Source: Sphingobium sp. EP60837 (GTDB lineage Bacteria > Pseudomonadota > Alphaproteobacteria > Sphingomonadales > Sphingomonadaceae). From it: a stretch of DNA of 64,000 bases. Position numbers and translations under genes: made by a program. A model generated the notes under the pieces. It was not told the DNA's origin, did not search any database, and saw only the letters and a program-made list of their open reading frames with translations. Location: NCBI RefSeq assembly GCF_001658005.1, contig NZ_CP015986.1, forward strand, positions 2,295,501 through 2,359,500, written 5' to 3'. How positions within the stretch are numbered: position 1 is the first letter of the stretch; each line of letters starts with the position of its first letter. Positions 21,017 to 30,107 of this stretch are shown one piece after another.

Positions 21017-21167
21017 CGGCTGTCTCCTTGAGAGGAGTTGCCGAACCCGACAGGGGTGCGGGTTCGACAGGGAACTTTATGAGCCGCGAGCACGCCGGAA
21101 GCTAATGAACTTTTCGTCATGTTGGCGATATGAAAAGCGGCGCGGCGCGAACGGCGTCGGGTGTTCA

Positions 21168-21208
21168 GGCAAAAACAAAACGGCGCGCAGGGTCTTCCCA
21201 GCGCGCCG
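21168..21208 (-). terminator. Intrinsic terminator of metK
   Basis: On the minus strand the arms CGGCGCGC and GCGCGCCG (top-strand 21181-21188 and 21201-21208) form a stem followed by TTTTGTTTTTG, 26 bases past the metK stop. Confidence 0.8.
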
Positions 21209-21233
21209 CTTTTGATAGGATTTTGCCGGATCT

Positions 21234-22439
21234 TTAGAGTGCGGCCTTGAGCTTTTCGACCAGATCGGTGCGTTCCCAGGGGAAGAACTCGCCTTCGGGC
21301 TTGCGGCCGAAATGGCCGTAAGCGGCAGTCGGGCGATAGATGGGCTTGTTGAGGCCGAGATGCGTGCGGATGCCGCGCGGGGTAAGGCCGCCCAGTTCCT
21401 TGATCGACTTGATCGCCTCTTCGATCTTCGCGTCATCGAGGCTGCCGGTGCCGTGGGTATCGACATAGAGCGAGAGAGGCTCTGACACGCCGATCGCGTA
21501 GGCGAGCTGGATCGTGCAGCGGCGGGCGAGCCCGGCGGCGACGATGTTCTTGGCGAGATAGCGGGTGATATAGGCGGCCGAGCGGTCGACCTTGGTCGGG
21601 TCCTTGCCCGAGAAGGCGCCGCCGCCATGGGGCGATGCGCCGCCATAGGTGTCGACGATGATCTTGCGGCCGGTAAGGCCGGCGTCGCCGTCGGGGCCGC
21701 CGATTTCGAAGCTGCCGGTCGGGTTGATGTGATAGACGGTTTCGTCGCCGAGCAGCTCGCCGGGGAGCACTTCAGCGATGACGCCCTTCACATAGTCCTT
21801 TAGTTCCGCTTCCTTCTCGCCCTCGTCATAGCCCTTGGCATGCTGGGTCGAGACGACGATCGCGGTGGCGGCGGCGGGCTTGCCGTTTTCGAAACGGAGC
21901 GTCACCTGGCTCTTGGCGTCGGGTTCAAGGAAGGGCGCGCGGCCGGAATGGCGGTCATGCGCCATCTTGGCGAGGATCTTGTGGCTGTAGTCCAGCGTGG
22001 CGGGCATGAGGTCGGGCGTTTCGTCGCAGGCGAAGCCGAACATGATGCCCTGGTCGCCTGCGCCTTCATCCTTGTTGCCGGACGCATCGACGCCCTGCGC
22101 GATGTGCGCGGACTGGCCGTGGAGGTTGTTTTCGAAGCGGAAGCTTTCCCAATGGAAGCCGTCCTGCTCGTAACCGATGCGCTTCACCGTTTCGCGGACG
22201 GTGCGCTCAATCTCTTCCTGCGCGCCGGGGGCCCACTGGTCATTCTCATAGACGCCCTTGCAGCGGATTTCGCCAGCGAGGACGACGAGCTGGGTCGTGG
22301 TCAGCGTTTCGCAGGCGATGCGGGCTTCGGGGTCCTTGGACAGGAACAGATCGACGATGGCGTCGGAAATCTGGTCCGCGACCTTGTCGGGATGGCCTTC
22401 GGAAACCGATTCCGAGGTGAAGAGATAGTTGTTGCGCAT
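21234..22439 (-). CDS. metK: S-adenosylmethionine synthetase
   Basis: 401 residues. It makes SAM from methionine and ATP. Characteristic motifs are [13 protein letters not shown] at the N-terminus, MFGFACDET (the [10 protein letters not shown] hexapeptide region) and the P-loop-like [16 protein letters not shown]. The start is the family-standard [11 protein letters not shown] at 22439; longer in-frame readings reach into lnt and are not believed. It follows lnt on the same strand with a 59-base gap and ends at a good terminator. Confidence 0.97.
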   Translation of the reverse strand: MRNNYLFTSESVSEGHPDKVADQISDAIVDLFLSKDPEARIACETLTTTQLVVLAGEIRCKGVYENDQWAPGAQEEIERTVRETVKRIGYEQDGFHWESFRFENNLHGQSAHIAQGVDASGNKDEGAGDQGIMFGFACDETPDLMPATLDYSHKILAKMAHDRHSGRAPFLEPDAKSQVTLRFENGKPAAATAIVVSTQHAKGYDEGEKEAELKDYVKGVIAEVLPGELLGDETVYHINPTGSFEIGGPDGDAGLTGRKIIVDTYGGASPHGGGAFSGKDPTKVDRSAAYITRYLAKNIVAAGLARRCTIQLAYAIGVSEPLSLYVDTHGTGSLDDAKIEEAIKSIKELGGLTPRGIRTHLGLNKPIYRPTAAYGHFGRKPEGEFFPWERTDLVEKLKAAL

Positions 22440-22498
22440 AGGACTCCCGTTAACACGCTTGGGTCTGAGGCGATATAAAGAAAAGTTTATGTGCCCTA

Positions 22499-24091
22499 TT
22501 AGCGGGTCGTGCGGCGAGTGGCAATGGCCAGTCCGGCGAGCAGTGCCATGAACAGGAAGGATGCCCAATTGCCGAGCCGCGCGAAGGGCGTGGGCGGCAG
22601 AACGGAAGGCAGCGTGCTGTCGAGGAACCCGGCGCGGTAGAGGCCCAGCGCATGGAGAACATGCCCGCGGGCGTCGATGACGGCGGACACGCCGGTCGGG
22701 GTGGATCGGACGATCGGGATGCCTTCCTCGATCGCGCGCAGGCGGGCTTGGGCGAGGTGCTGGACCGGGCCCCAGCTGCCGAACCAGGCGTCGTTGGAGG
22801 GGTTGAAGAGGAAGGCGGGACGGTTCTTCGCGTCGATCACCTGGCCTGAGAATATGATCTCATAGCAAATCTGGACGCCCATCTTGAGCTGGGGACGGCC
22901 GAGCGTGGCGGGGAGGGTCAGGCTCTGCGGGCCGGGGCCGGGCCAGAAATCGGCGTCTCCGGGCACGAGGCGGGACAGGCCGATCGGCTGGAGGATGGCG
23001 CGCATCGGCAGATATTCGCCATAGGGGACCAGGTGCGACTTGTCATAGCGGCCAAGCAACTGCGCCTGGGGCGAGACGATGAAGAGGCTGTTGTTCGCGC
23101 CTGCGAGCGCGTTGGTGGTGACGCCGCCTTCTTCGACCCGCTTGAAATAGACCTTGGTAGCGCCGGTCATCAGCAGATCGCCGGGACCGAGCAAGGAGGC
23201 TAGGCGGCCGCGCCATTGCGGTTCCATGTCGAGATAGGCGGGGATGGCGGCTTCGGGCCAGAAGATGAGGCGCGGGGCGGGGCGAGGCTCTCCGGACAGC
23301 CGCGCCAGGGTGCGGAAGTGCGCCTCTTCCAGTTCGGGGGAGTATTTTTCGTCCTGCCCGATATTGGGCTGAACCACGCGGATGCGGGGTGCGCCTGCAG
23401 GCGTTGGGGGAGCGGGCGTGAGCAGGCCCCAGAGCGCGAGGACGCAGAGCGGAAGCGAGATCGCGGCGGCGGGGGTCCAGTGGCGGCGGAGGGCGAGGAG
23501 GATGGCTCCGGCGGCTAGGATGGCGAGCGCACCAAGGCCATAGGTGCCGATGAGGGCGGCGGCGATGGCCATGCCGGTGGGGAGGAGGGTGACGCCGAGC
23601 GGGTTCCAGGCGAAGCCGGTGAAGACAATGGCGCGGAGATATTCGCTGGCGATCCAGCAGGCGGCGAAGAGGAGGGTGAGGGAGAGGGCGCTGCGCTCGC
23701 TCCGCTCGCGGCCCACCCCGGGCCCCTCCCGTAAACGGGAGGGGAGATTTTTGGTAAGCCACCAGGCCGCCAAGGTCGCGAGGCCCGGATAGACGGCGAG
23801 ATAGAGGGAGAGGAGGACCACCGCGCCATAGCCGAACCAGTGGGGCATGGCGTCCTGGAAGCTGAAGGCGTGGGCGATCCAGTTGAGGCCGAGGGTGAAA
23901 TAGCCAAGGCCGAACAGCCAGCCGCGGGTGAAGGCGGCGCGGCGATCGGGCGCGCGTTCGATGAGCCAGAGGAGCAGCGCGAAACAGGCGAGAGTGACGG
24001 GCCAGAGCTTCAGCGGCTCAAAACCCGTCGCCGACAGAAAGCCTGCGAGCAGGGCGGCGAGCTTTGGAAAGCGGTCCGGAACAGCCTTCAT
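22499..24091 (-). CDS. lnt: Apolipoprotein N-acyltransferase
   Basis: 530-residue inner-membrane enzyme that adds the third acyl chain to lipoproteins. The N-terminal half holds about six membrane segments, and the C-terminal half is a nitrilase-like domain with triad Glu280 (FWPEAAIP), Lys351 ([14 protein letters not shown]) and Cys409 (VQICYEIIF). Residues about 115-134 ([20 protein letters not shown]) are encoded by a palindromic intergenic-type repeat placed in frame in a loop between two membrane segments. The start at 24091 lies 12 bases after the preceding stop. Part of a YqaA-lnt-metK run. Confidence 0.95.
   Translation of the reverse strand: MKAVPDRFPKLAALLAGFLSATGFEPLKLWPVTLACFALLLWLIERAPDRRAAFTRGWLFGLGYFTLGLNWIAHAFSFQDAMPHWFGYGAVVLLSLYLAVYPGLATLAAWWLTKNLPSRLREGPGVGRERSERSALSLTLLFAACWIASEYLRAIVFTGFAWNPLGVTLLPTGMAIAAALIGTYGLGALAILAAGAILLALRRHWTPAAAISLPLCVLALWGLLTPAPPTPAGAPRIRVVQPNIGQDEKYSPELEEAHFRTLARLSGEPRPAPRLIFWPEAAIPAYLDMEPQWRGRLASLLGPGDLLMTGATKVYFKRVEEGGVTTNALAGANNSLFIVSPQAQLLGRYDKSHLVPYGEYLPMRAILQPIGLSRLVPGDADFWPGPGPQSLTLPATLGRPQLKMGVQICYEIIFSGQVIDAKNRPAFLFNPSNDAWFGSWGPVQHLAQARLRAIEEGIPIVRSTPTGVSAVIDARGHVLHALGLYRAGFLDSTLPSVLPPTPFARLGNWASFLFMALLAGLAIATRRTTR
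23690..23748. repeat. REP-like palindrome (Family C) inserted in frame within lnt
   Basis: CCCCTCCCGTAAACGGGAGGGG forms a near-perfect palindrome (read as two arms CCCCTCCCG and CGGGAGGGG) next to GGGGTGGGCCGC on the minus strand. The same combination (CTCCCGCTTGCGGGAG with GGGGTGGGC) occurs between genes at 27543-27603. Here it is part of the lnt reading frame. Confidence 0.75.
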
Positions 24092-24102
24092 CGGGGAGCG
24101 GA

Positions 24103-24738
24103 TCAGCGCAGGGTTGCCATGGTGGCGTGGCTGCACTTGTCGCTCTTATGCCCACCGCCGGACAACATCGAGGCAGCGATGAATCCTCCCACCACCAAGA
24201 TCAGGAAGGCGGCGGAGAGGAGGCCGAGATATTTTTCGATGAACGCCTTTATCGGGCGGCCGAACTTCCAGAAGAGGAAGCCGACCAGCATGAACTGGAA
24301 GGCGCGGGAGATGATGCTGGCCCAGAGGAAGGTGAAGAGCGACAGGCCGATGAAGCCCGCCGTGATGGTAATGAGCTTGAAGGGGATGGGCGTCGCGCCC
24401 TTCACCAGGATGATCTCCGCCCCATAATCGCGCAGATAGCAGGCGGCGACCGGGAACTTCGCGGCGAGGCCGAGGGCGTGCAGGATCTGCTGGCCGACCG
24501 CTTCATAGAGGAAATGGCCGATCGCATAGCCGAGCAGGCCGCCAAGTACCGACGCGATGGTGCAGATGATGCCGAAGCGGATCGCCCGTTCCGGCCGGGC
24601 AAGGCACATGAGGCCTAGCAGCGGGTGCGGGGGGATGGGGAAGAAGCTGGATTCCATAAAGGAAATGACGAAAAGCCAGCGTTCGGCATGGGCGTGGGCG
24701 GCTTTCGCCAGCGTCCATTGATAGAGCTTGGTGAGCAT
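24103..24738 (-). CDS. YqaA/DedA-like (VTT domain) membrane protein
   Basis: 211 residues with four or five hydrophobic segments. It carries VTT/SNARE-associated family features: FMESSFFPIPPHPLLGLM near residue 30, a G-rich segment SVLGGLLGYAIGHFL, and VKGATPIPFKLITITAG near residue 120. This is the YqaA subfamily. Role unknown; DedA-family relatives are lipid flippases or envelope-homeostasis proteins. The start at 24738 (MLTKLYQWTL) is chosen because upstream codons read through an intergenic region. First gene of the lnt-metK run. Confidence 0.9.
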   Translation of the reverse strand: MLTKLYQWTLAKAAHAHAERWLFVISFMESSFFPIPPHPLLGLMCLARPERAIRFGIICTIASVLGGLLGYAIGHFLYEAVGQQILHALGLAAKFPVAACYLRDYGAEIILVKGATPIPFKLITITAGFIGLSLFTFLWASIISRAFQFMLVGFLFWKFGRPIKAFIEKYLGLLSAAFLILVVGGFIAASMLSGGGHKSDKCSHATMATLR

Positions 24739-24856
24739 CGGGGGCGGGCCTAGCGGAGATTGAAACCGACCGCCAGCGCTTTCGATTTCGTGGCAGAGCG
24801 AAAGGGTTGATCCGTTGCTTGGGCGGCGTAGAATCGAGCGTAGAGGAGAAAAATTC

Positions 24857-25099
24857 ATGCTGGGCATGGGAGAGGGCGGGTGCCCGTTCGAGTTCAACAC
24901 GGACCCCGCGACCTTCAAGGTAGGCGACGCGGTGAGTTATCGCGTGACGGGAAGCCTGGCGGGCATGCCTTTTGCAGGCGTGCTGCTGGAGGTGCATGAC
25001 GATCATGTCGTGCTGACGTCCGACGAGCAGGACCCGGTGAGCCGGATGCGGGCGACCCGCGAAAGCCGTCCACTCGTCCGAGAGGAAGATGTGTGCTGA
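24857..25099 (+). CDS. Conserved hypothetical protein
   Basis: 80 residues beginning MLGMGEGGCPFEFNTD. GAGGAGAAAAATT supplies the ribosome site. The middle part (FKVGDAVSYRVTGSLAGMPF) suggests a small beta-barrel, perhaps SH3-like. No signal peptide. Function not recognised. It is divergent from the YqaA gene. Confidence 0.65.
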   Translation: MLGMGEGGCPFEFNTDPATFKVGDAVSYRVTGSLAGMPFAGVLLEVHDDHVVLTSDEQDPVSRMRATRESRPLVREEDVC

Positions 25100-25176
25100 C
25101 GCGACGGCGTTGACGGACGGGTGACGTCTGGGCAAGACCCACTTCCCCGCTCAGCAGCCCGGCCGGTTTTCACCCT

Positions 25177-25941
25177 GTGACATTTTCTTCCCCATCATGG
25201 TCCAGGCTGCGCGAGCGCGGCGGGGGGGTGCTGTTCGCGCTGGGGCTGAACGGGCTGTTGCTGCTGGCGTTGCTGACTATGGCGCCGCAGCTGGAGCAGC
25301 GGGTGGAGGATCCGCGCAATCCCGTGACCTTCGAAATGGCGCCAGCGCCAGCCAAACAGGAGGCGCGCGCGGAGAAGAGCAAGGAGAGGCGGAAGGAGAA
25401 GGCGGCTGCGGCGTCCCCCGCTCCGCCGAAACCGACGCCGCCGGTGAAAAGGCCCAAGGACCTGGAGAAGCTTGTCCTGCCGTCGCCCATGCCCTTCCTG
25501 GAGATGGACAGCATGCAAATGGCGGCGGCGGACATTGGGAAGATACCGAAAAAGGACGCTGGCGAAGGTGCGTCCGGTCAGGGCAACAGCAGCATGGCGG
25601 CGGGGCCGGGCGAAGGCCCCGGCGGCGTGCAGCTGTTCGAGGCGGAATGGTACAGGCGGCCGAGCCCTGCCGAACTGGCGACCTACATTCCGGCCACTGC
25701 GCCGGGCGATGGCTGGGGCCTGGTGGCGTGCAAGACGGTCGAGAATTTCCGCGTCGAAAACTGCCAGGCGCTGGGCGAATCGCCGCAGGGGTCGGGCTTT
25801 GCCCGGGCGGTGCGGCTCGCCGCATGGCAATTTCTGGTGCGGCCGCCACGGGTGAACGGCAAGCCGATGATCGGCAGTTGGGTCCGCATCCGGATCGATT
25901 ACAGCCGCAAGCCGGCGGACAGCGGCGCGGCGGGCATGTGA
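25177..25941 (+). CDS. TonB-like energy-transducer family protein
   Basis: 254 residues: one N-terminal membrane helix (about 17-38, VLFALGLNGLLLLALLTMA), a Lys/Pro/Ala-rich linker (about 55-110), then a C-terminal globular domain with a TonB-like arrangement (GSGFARAVRLAAWQFLVRPP, then VRIRIDYSRK). The architecture is that of periplasm-spanning TonB/TolA-like proteins anchored in the inner membrane. There are no ExbB/ExbD genes in the window, so partnership is unknown. Start GTG 25177 is the best in-frame choice but lacks a strong ribosome site. Confidence 0.75.
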   Translation: MTFSSPSWSRLRERGGGVLFALGLNGLLLLALLTMAPQLEQRVEDPRNPVTFEMAPAPAKQEARAEKSKERRKEKAAAASPAPPKPTPPVKRPKDLEKLVLPSPMPFLEMDSMQMAAADIGKIPKKDAGEGASGQGNSSMAAGPGEGPGGVQLFEAEWYRRPSPAELATYIPATAPGDGWGLVACKTVENFRVENCQALGESPQGSGFARAVRLAAWQFLVRPPRVNGKPMIGSWVRIRIDYSRKPADSGAAGM

Positions 25942-26005
25942 ATTAGGTTGCGTTTCGATACTTAAACGGCATGATGCCTCCCGTTTATCATCAGGGAGGA
26001 ACATC

Positions 26006-26653
26006 ATGATCATTTACGGCGCGCGCCCATCGCCCTTTGTGCGGAAGGTCATCATCTTCGCCGAAGAAAAGGGGCTGGCAATCGAGGTGCAACCCGGTGG
26101 TTTCGGGCGGGGCGGGGACATTTTTGCAAAGGCATCTCCCTTCGGCAAGATACCCGCTTTCCAGGATGGCGATTTCCTGATCAGCGACAGCACGGCCATC
26201 ATAACCTATATGGATGCCGTTCAACCCGAGCCCAACCTGATCCCGATGGAGCCCAAGACGCGGGCGCGGACGATCTGGTATGAGGAATTTGGCGACACGA
26301 TCGTGCAGGCGGCGGGCATGCCGATCTTCTTCAACCGCATGGTCGCGCCCTTGCTGGGCCTGCCGCAGGATCTGGCGGCGGCCGAGAAATCCGAGGCGGA
26401 AGCATTGCCGCGGGCGCTCGACTATCTGGAGAATATCTTGCCGGAGAGCGGCTTTCTGGTGGAGGATCGCTTTACCTTGGCCGATATCGCGGTGGCCTCT
26501 CCGCTGATTAACATCGGCTATTGCAGCAAGCTGGTCGTGGAAGGACGCTGGCCGAAGGTGGAACAATGGGTAGAGCAGATGCGTGCGCGGCCGAGTTTTG
26601 CGAGCGCCCTGGCGGCGGAGGCGACCCAGATCGAACGGATGAAGGCAAGCTGA
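26006..26653 (+). CDS. Glutathione S-transferase family protein
   Basis: 215 residues with an N-terminal thioredoxin-fold domain (IYGARPSPFVRKV, then FGKIPAFQDGDFLISDSTAI with the cis-Pro and Glu/Asp-Ser-Thr glutathione contacts) and a helical C-terminal domain (FTLADIAVASPL). The substrate cannot be told. A good GGGAGGAA ribosome site precedes the ATG. Last host gene before the GTA cluster. Confidence 0.92.
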   Translation: MIIYGARPSPFVRKVIIFAEEKGLAIEVQPGGFGRGGDIFAKASPFGKIPAFQDGDFLISDSTAIITYMDAVQPEPNLIPMEPKTRARTIWYEEFGDTIVQAAGMPIFFNRMVAPLLGLPQDLAAAEKSEAEALPRALDYLENILPESGFLVEDRFTLADIAVASPLINIGYCSKLVVEGRWPKVEQWVEQMRARPSFASALAAEATQIERMKAS

Positions 26654-26751
26654 TATAACCTATTTGGAACATTTATCTTGACATCGTCACGCTGTTCTGG
26701 CAGCAATGTCGATATTGGGAATTGTGAGTCGCCACAGCGGCGGCGCGGCAA

Positions 26752-26780
26752 GGGCTGGTCCGGTTGGGTCGGCCCTTTTT
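26752..26780 (+). terminator. Terminator-like hairpin in front of the GTA cluster
   Basis: GGGCTGG (26752-26758) and TCGGCCC (26769-26775) pair with some G-U, followed by five T residues. It ends 14 bases before the start of the first GTA gene. It could end transcription from the GST gene or act as an attenuator. Confidence 0.55.
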
Positions 26781-26794
26781 ATTGGGGGTCAGGC

Positions 26795-27370
26795 ATGGCG
26801 GGGAAGAATGAGGCGGGCCCGGTGCGGCGCTTTTCAGGCAAGGCGAGCGACGCGCCGGACCGCATGCTGAAGGTGCAGCACAGTCAACGCGGCGCGGCGG
26901 GGAGCGGTGCGCAGCTACGGGCCGTCCGCAAGGATGGATGGACGGCGGAGCGGCGCAAAATCTTCATGGAGACGCTGGCCGCCACCTGCAACGTCAGCGA
27001 GGCGGCGCGGGTCGCGGGCAAGAACCTGTCGAGCGCCTATTATCAGAAGCGGCGTGATCCGGGCTTTGCGCGGGAATGGGCGCAGGCGCTGAACATCGGT
27101 TATGCCGAACTGGAGGCGCTGCTGTTGCGCCAGTCGCTGTTCGGCACCGAGGAAGAAGAGGTGACGCTGGACGCGGAGGGCATGGTGAAGAGCCGCAAGG
27201 TGAAGCGGGGGCATCCCAATGCCGTGGCTGTCCGGCTGCTGGTGCAGCATCGGCGTGAGGCGGGCGACAGGCGCTCTGCCGACGAGGCGGATCGGCCGGA
27301 TGGCGAGGATGCGGTCGAGCGGTTGCGCAAGGCGCTGGAGATGGTGCGGGAGAGGAGTGGGGTGGGGTGA
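26795..27370 (+). CDS. GTA small terminase-like protein (gp1 position)
   Basis: 191 residues. A helix-turn-helix region (about 55-90: GWTAERRKIFMETLAATCN, VSEAARVAGKNLSSAYYQ) followed by an acidic/basic helical tail matches the layout of phage and GTA small terminases, which recognise DNA for packaging. In RcGTA the first gene of the cluster has this role; assignment here is by position plus the HTH. The start at 26795 has GGGGGT upstream. It is separated from the large terminase gene by repeats and a gene on the opposite strand. Confidence 0.75.
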   Translation: MAGKNEAGPVRRFSGKASDAPDRMLKVQHSQRGAAGSGAQLRAVRKDGWTAERRKIFMETLAATCNVSEAARVAGKNLSSAYYQKRRDPGFAREWAQALNIGYAELEALLLRQSLFGTEEEEVTLDAEGMVKSRKVKRGHPNAVAVRLLVQHRREAGDRRSADEADRPDGEDAVERLRKALEMVRERSGVG

Positions 27371-27437
27371 GATGAGGTTATTTTTACCCGTCATATCGGC
27401 GGGAGGCTGCATCTGGATTGGGATGGGCGGTCGCCTA

Positions 27438-27725
27438 TGAGATCCCAGCTTTCGCTGGGATGACGGGGTTGGAGTGGATTGCGAACGCCGCACAGCCGAC
27501 CCCGCTGCGACTAAGCCTCACCTGCGGTTCGGCAAGTCTCGCTCCCCTCCCGCTTGCGGGAGGATCGATCAGAGGCACGTGACTTTGATCGAGGGGTGGG
27601 CTGGCGCAATGTCGGAACTTGGCCGTTAGCCAACAACTCTACCGTCATGCCGGCCTTGAGCCGGCATCCCGCTTCTTCTGATCGGCAATGTTAAGCGGGA
27701 TCCCGGATCACCGGGGTGACGAAGC
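27438..27725. repeat. Cluster of REP-like palindromes (Families B and C) filling a 364-bp gap
   Basis: The gap 27371-27734 has no gene. It holds at least four elements: ATCCCAGCTTTCGCTGGGAT (27442-27461), CCCCTCCCGCTTGCGGGAGG with GAGGGGTGGGC (27544-27603), GCCGGCCTTGAGCCGGC (27650-27666), and AAGCGGGATCCCGGATCACC with GGGGTGACG (27691-27719). They mark this as a repeat-landing site between gp1 and the next gene. Confidence 0.75.
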
Positions 27726-27734
27726 TGTTTGAGA

Positions 27735-28184
27735 TTATCGACCCGTTTCCGGCGCGTAGCGCAGGTGGAGGAGGGGGTAAGGGCGGCCTTGACCGTCGCG
27801 GTCGGAGCGGCCGGTACGGGCGAAGCCCATGCGTTCGTAGAAGGTGAGCGCGCCCTCATTCTGTTCGTTCACGTCGGTGGTCATGGCGGGATGGAGCGCG
27901 AGGCCATGTTCGACGAGCGAGCGGCCGACGCCTTTGCCGTGCCAGTCGGGATCGATGAAGAGCGCGTCCATGTGCGTGCCGTCGATCAGCATGAAGCCGA
28001 CGGCGCGGTCGTCCGCGTCGGTAGCGAGCCAGGCGGCGGATTGGGGAAGGAAAGCGGACACTTCCTGATCGATCGCCTGGCGATCGGTGGCTTCAAGAAA
28101 GTCATGGGTCGCATCTACGGCGCGGCGCCAGATGTCGAGGAGGCGGGCGCCATCGGCGGCGCGGGCGGGACGGATAGAGATCAT
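27735..28184 (-). CDS. GNAT acetyltransferase, YjaB-like
   Basis: 149 residues of the GNAT fold. Strong resemblance to E. coli YjaB through ATHDFLEA, HMDALFIDPDWHGKGVGRSL (acetyl-CoA loop) and DVNEQNEGALTFYERMGF. The acyl acceptor is unknown; YjaB relatives acetylate small molecules or peptides. It lies on the opposite strand inside the GTA cluster, between the gp1-like and terminase genes, divergent from the terminase with 85 bases between starts. It looks like a host gene rather than a GTA component. Confidence 0.92.
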   Translation of the reverse strand: MISIRPARAADGARLLDIWRRAVDATHDFLEATDRQAIDQEVSAFLPQSAAWLATDADDRAVGFMLIDGTHMDALFIDPDWHGKGVGRSLVEHGLALHPAMTTDVNEQNEGALTFYERMGFARTGRSDRDGQGRPYPLLHLRYAPETGR

Positions 28185-28269
28185 GGGCACGCATATAGCG
28201 ACGAAGCGGCGCGAACGAAGGGGCGGGCGACGGAACAAAGGCTGAGCGCGGCGAGGGGAGCAAGGCCAA

Positions 28270-29604
28270 ATGGGTGGCATTTCGGATTTTGAGCGGCTGG
28301 CGACATTGCCGGACGAGGCGCGTGAGCGGGTGCTGGTCGGGCTGAATGGCGCGGCGGCGCAGGCCCTGGCGCATGATTGGGAGTGGCTGGCGCGGCCGGA
28401 ACAGCTTGCTCCCGCCGGAGATTGGCGCATCTGGTTGATGATGGCGGGGCGCGGCTTTGGGAAGACGCGGGCCGGGGCGGAGTGGGTGCGCCATATCGCG
28501 GAGGGCGACGGGACGGCGCGGATCGCGCTGGTCGGCGCGACGCTGGGCGAGGCGCGCAGCGTGATGGTGGAGGGGCCTTCCGGCCTGCTGGCGGTTGCGC
28601 CATGGTGGAACCGGCCCGTCTTCTCGCCCGCGTTGCGGCGGCTGATCTGGCCCAATGGGGCTATGGCGATCCTTTTTGGTGCGGCGGAGGCGGAATCGCT
28701 GCGCGGGCCGCAGTTCAGCCATGGCTGGGCCGACGAGATCGCCAAATGGCCGAATGGGGAGGCGGCTTGGGACAATTTGATGATGGGGATGCGATTGGGA
28801 ACGCGCCCGCGCCTGTTGGCGACCACGACGCCGCGCCCGGTGCCGTTGGTGCGCGGGCTGGTGGCGCGGAGTGGCGCTGACGTTGTCGTCACGCGCGGGC
28901 GAACGGCGGACAATGTCGCGAACCTGGCGGAAGGCTTCGTGGCGGCGATGGAGCAGAATTATGGCGCGACGCGACTGGGGCGGCAGGAACTGGACGGCGA
29001 GCTGATCGCCGAGGTTGAAGGCGCGCTCTGGACCCGCGATCTGCTGGAGCGGTGCCGGGTGGTGCATGTGCCGGGGCGCGAGGATGGCGAGGCGTTGCTG
29101 TCGCGCGTGGTCGTGGGCGTCGATCCGCCTGCTTCGGCGCATGGCGATGCGTGCGGGATCGTCGTGGTGGGGCTTGGGCCTGATGGGCGCGCTTATGTAA
29201 TTGCCGATGCGAGTGTCGAGAAGGCGACGCCGGAAGGATGGGCGCGCGCTGTCGCTTATGCGGCGGCTCTACATGGGGCGGATCGGGTGATTGCCGAGGC
29301 CAATAATGGCGGGGCGATGGTGGAGAGCGTGCTGCGCGCGGCGGAAGCGGCGCTGCCGGTGCGGCTGGTGCATGCGAGCCGGGGAAAGGCGGCGCGGGCT
29401 GAGCCGGTCGCGGCACTGTATGAGGCCGGACGGGTGCGGCATCGCGGGGCTTTCTGGGCTTTGGAGGATGAGATGTGCGGGCTGGTGGCCGGCGGCGGCT
29501 ATGTGGGACCTGGAAGGTCGCCGGATCGGGCGGATGCGTTGGTGTGGGCGCTGACGGAGTTGATGCTGGGGCGGCGCGGGGATGCGCGGGTGCGGGCGGT
29601 TTGA
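28270..29604 (+). CDS. GTA/phage large terminase subunit (gp2)
   Basis: 444 residues. The packaging motor has an N-terminal ATPase with Walker A AGRGFGKTRAGAEW (about residues 59-72) and a Walker B-like GWADEIAKW. The C-terminal RNase H-like nuclease shows acidic residues in VVGVDPPASAHGDACG and AEANNGG. It cuts and pumps DNA into the prohead. Matches the family of RcGTA gp2. A purine-rich GAGGGGAG precedes the ATG. Length is normal, so the motor appears intact. Confidence 0.94.
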   Translation: MGGISDFERLATLPDEARERVLVGLNGAAAQALAHDWEWLARPEQLAPAGDWRIWLMMAGRGFGKTRAGAEWVRHIAEGDGTARIALVGATLGEARSVMVEGPSGLLAVAPWWNRPVFSPALRRLIWPNGAMAILFGAAEAESLRGPQFSHGWADEIAKWPNGEAAWDNLMMGMRLGTRPRLLATTTPRPVPLVRGLVARSGADVVVTRGRTADNVANLAEGFVAAMEQNYGATRLGRQELDGELIAEVEGALWTRDLLERCRVVHVPGREDGEALLSRVVVGVDPPASAHGDACGIVVVGLGPDGRAYVIADASVEKATPEGWARAVAYAAALHGADRVIAEANNGGAMVESVLRAAEAALPVRLVHASRGKAARAEPVAALYEAGRVRHRGAFWALEDEMCGLVAGGGYVGPGRSPDRADALVWALTELMLGRRGDARVRAV

Positions 29605-29665
29605 GGAACCGCGCCGCACGGCACTGCGTATTATCCTGGGTCAATTTTCCGAGGAGTGAAGGCAA

Positions 29666-30004
29666 ATGAAGCTGGCCAAATTCATGATGATAGCTGCTGG
29701 CGCGACGCTGGTTGCGACGCCGGTCATGGCTGCCTCCCTCAATGGCAAGGAACGGGCCCGGGTGGCTCGGGCAGCACCGCGTGACCGGGATGAGGTGCGC
29801 TATTGCCTGTTGCAGGCGAAGAAGGGGCGGGATCGCGGGACGGTGATTGGCGCGGCCGGTGGTGCTGGCGTTGGGGCGCTGGCTGGCGGGAATTTGGGTG
29901 AGTCCTTGCTGGCGGGCGCTGCTGGGGCTGTGGCTGGGCGTGTGATCGGGAAGAGTGAGGGGACGAACGCGGCCTGTGATCGGGTGTTGGCGCGGAATCC
30001 GTAG
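29666..30004 (+). CDS. Exported glycine-zipper protein
   Basis: 112 residues: signal peptide (MKLAKFMMIAAGATLVATPV, cleavage near VMA-AS), then a glycine-zipper segment (GTVIGAAGGAGVGALAGGN...LAGAAGAVAGRVIG) of the type found in outer-membrane or periplasmic proteins. Two cysteines (YCLLQ and ACDRV) could form a disulfide. It sits between the terminase and portal genes but is not a recognised GTA part. A GAGGAGTGAAGGC ribosome site is present. Function unknown. Confidence 0.8.
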   Translation: MKLAKFMMIAAGATLVATPVMAASLNGKERARVARAAPRDRDEVRYCLLQAKKGRDRGTVIGAAGGAGVGALAGGNLGESLLAGAAGAVAGRVIGKSEGTNAACDRVLARNP

Positions 30005-30031
30005 GGCGGTTCCCCTCTCCAAGTTTCGCTA

Positions 30032-30091
30032 GGCGGCTGTTGGCCGCCGAGTTTCACTGTCCTCTCCCCCCTCAAGGGGAGAGGATTTTTT
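30032..30091 (+). terminator. GGCGGC/GCCGCC repeat plus terminator-like hairpin before the portal gene
   Basis: GGCGGC-TGTTG-GCCGCC (30032-30048) is a short palindrome repeated at 33271-33285. It is followed by CCTCTCCCC (30061-30069) and GGGGAGAGG (30076-30084) with six T residues ending at 30091, 16 bases before the portal ATG. Confidence 0.65.
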
Positions 30092-30107
30092 GTGGCGGGG
30101 TGTTTCC

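Noticed and set aside
22440-22498. Possible SAM-responsive riboswitch in the 59-base metK leader
   Set aside because: I could not match it to a SAM-II or SAM/SAH consensus fold; the leader is short and no clear pseudoknot was found.
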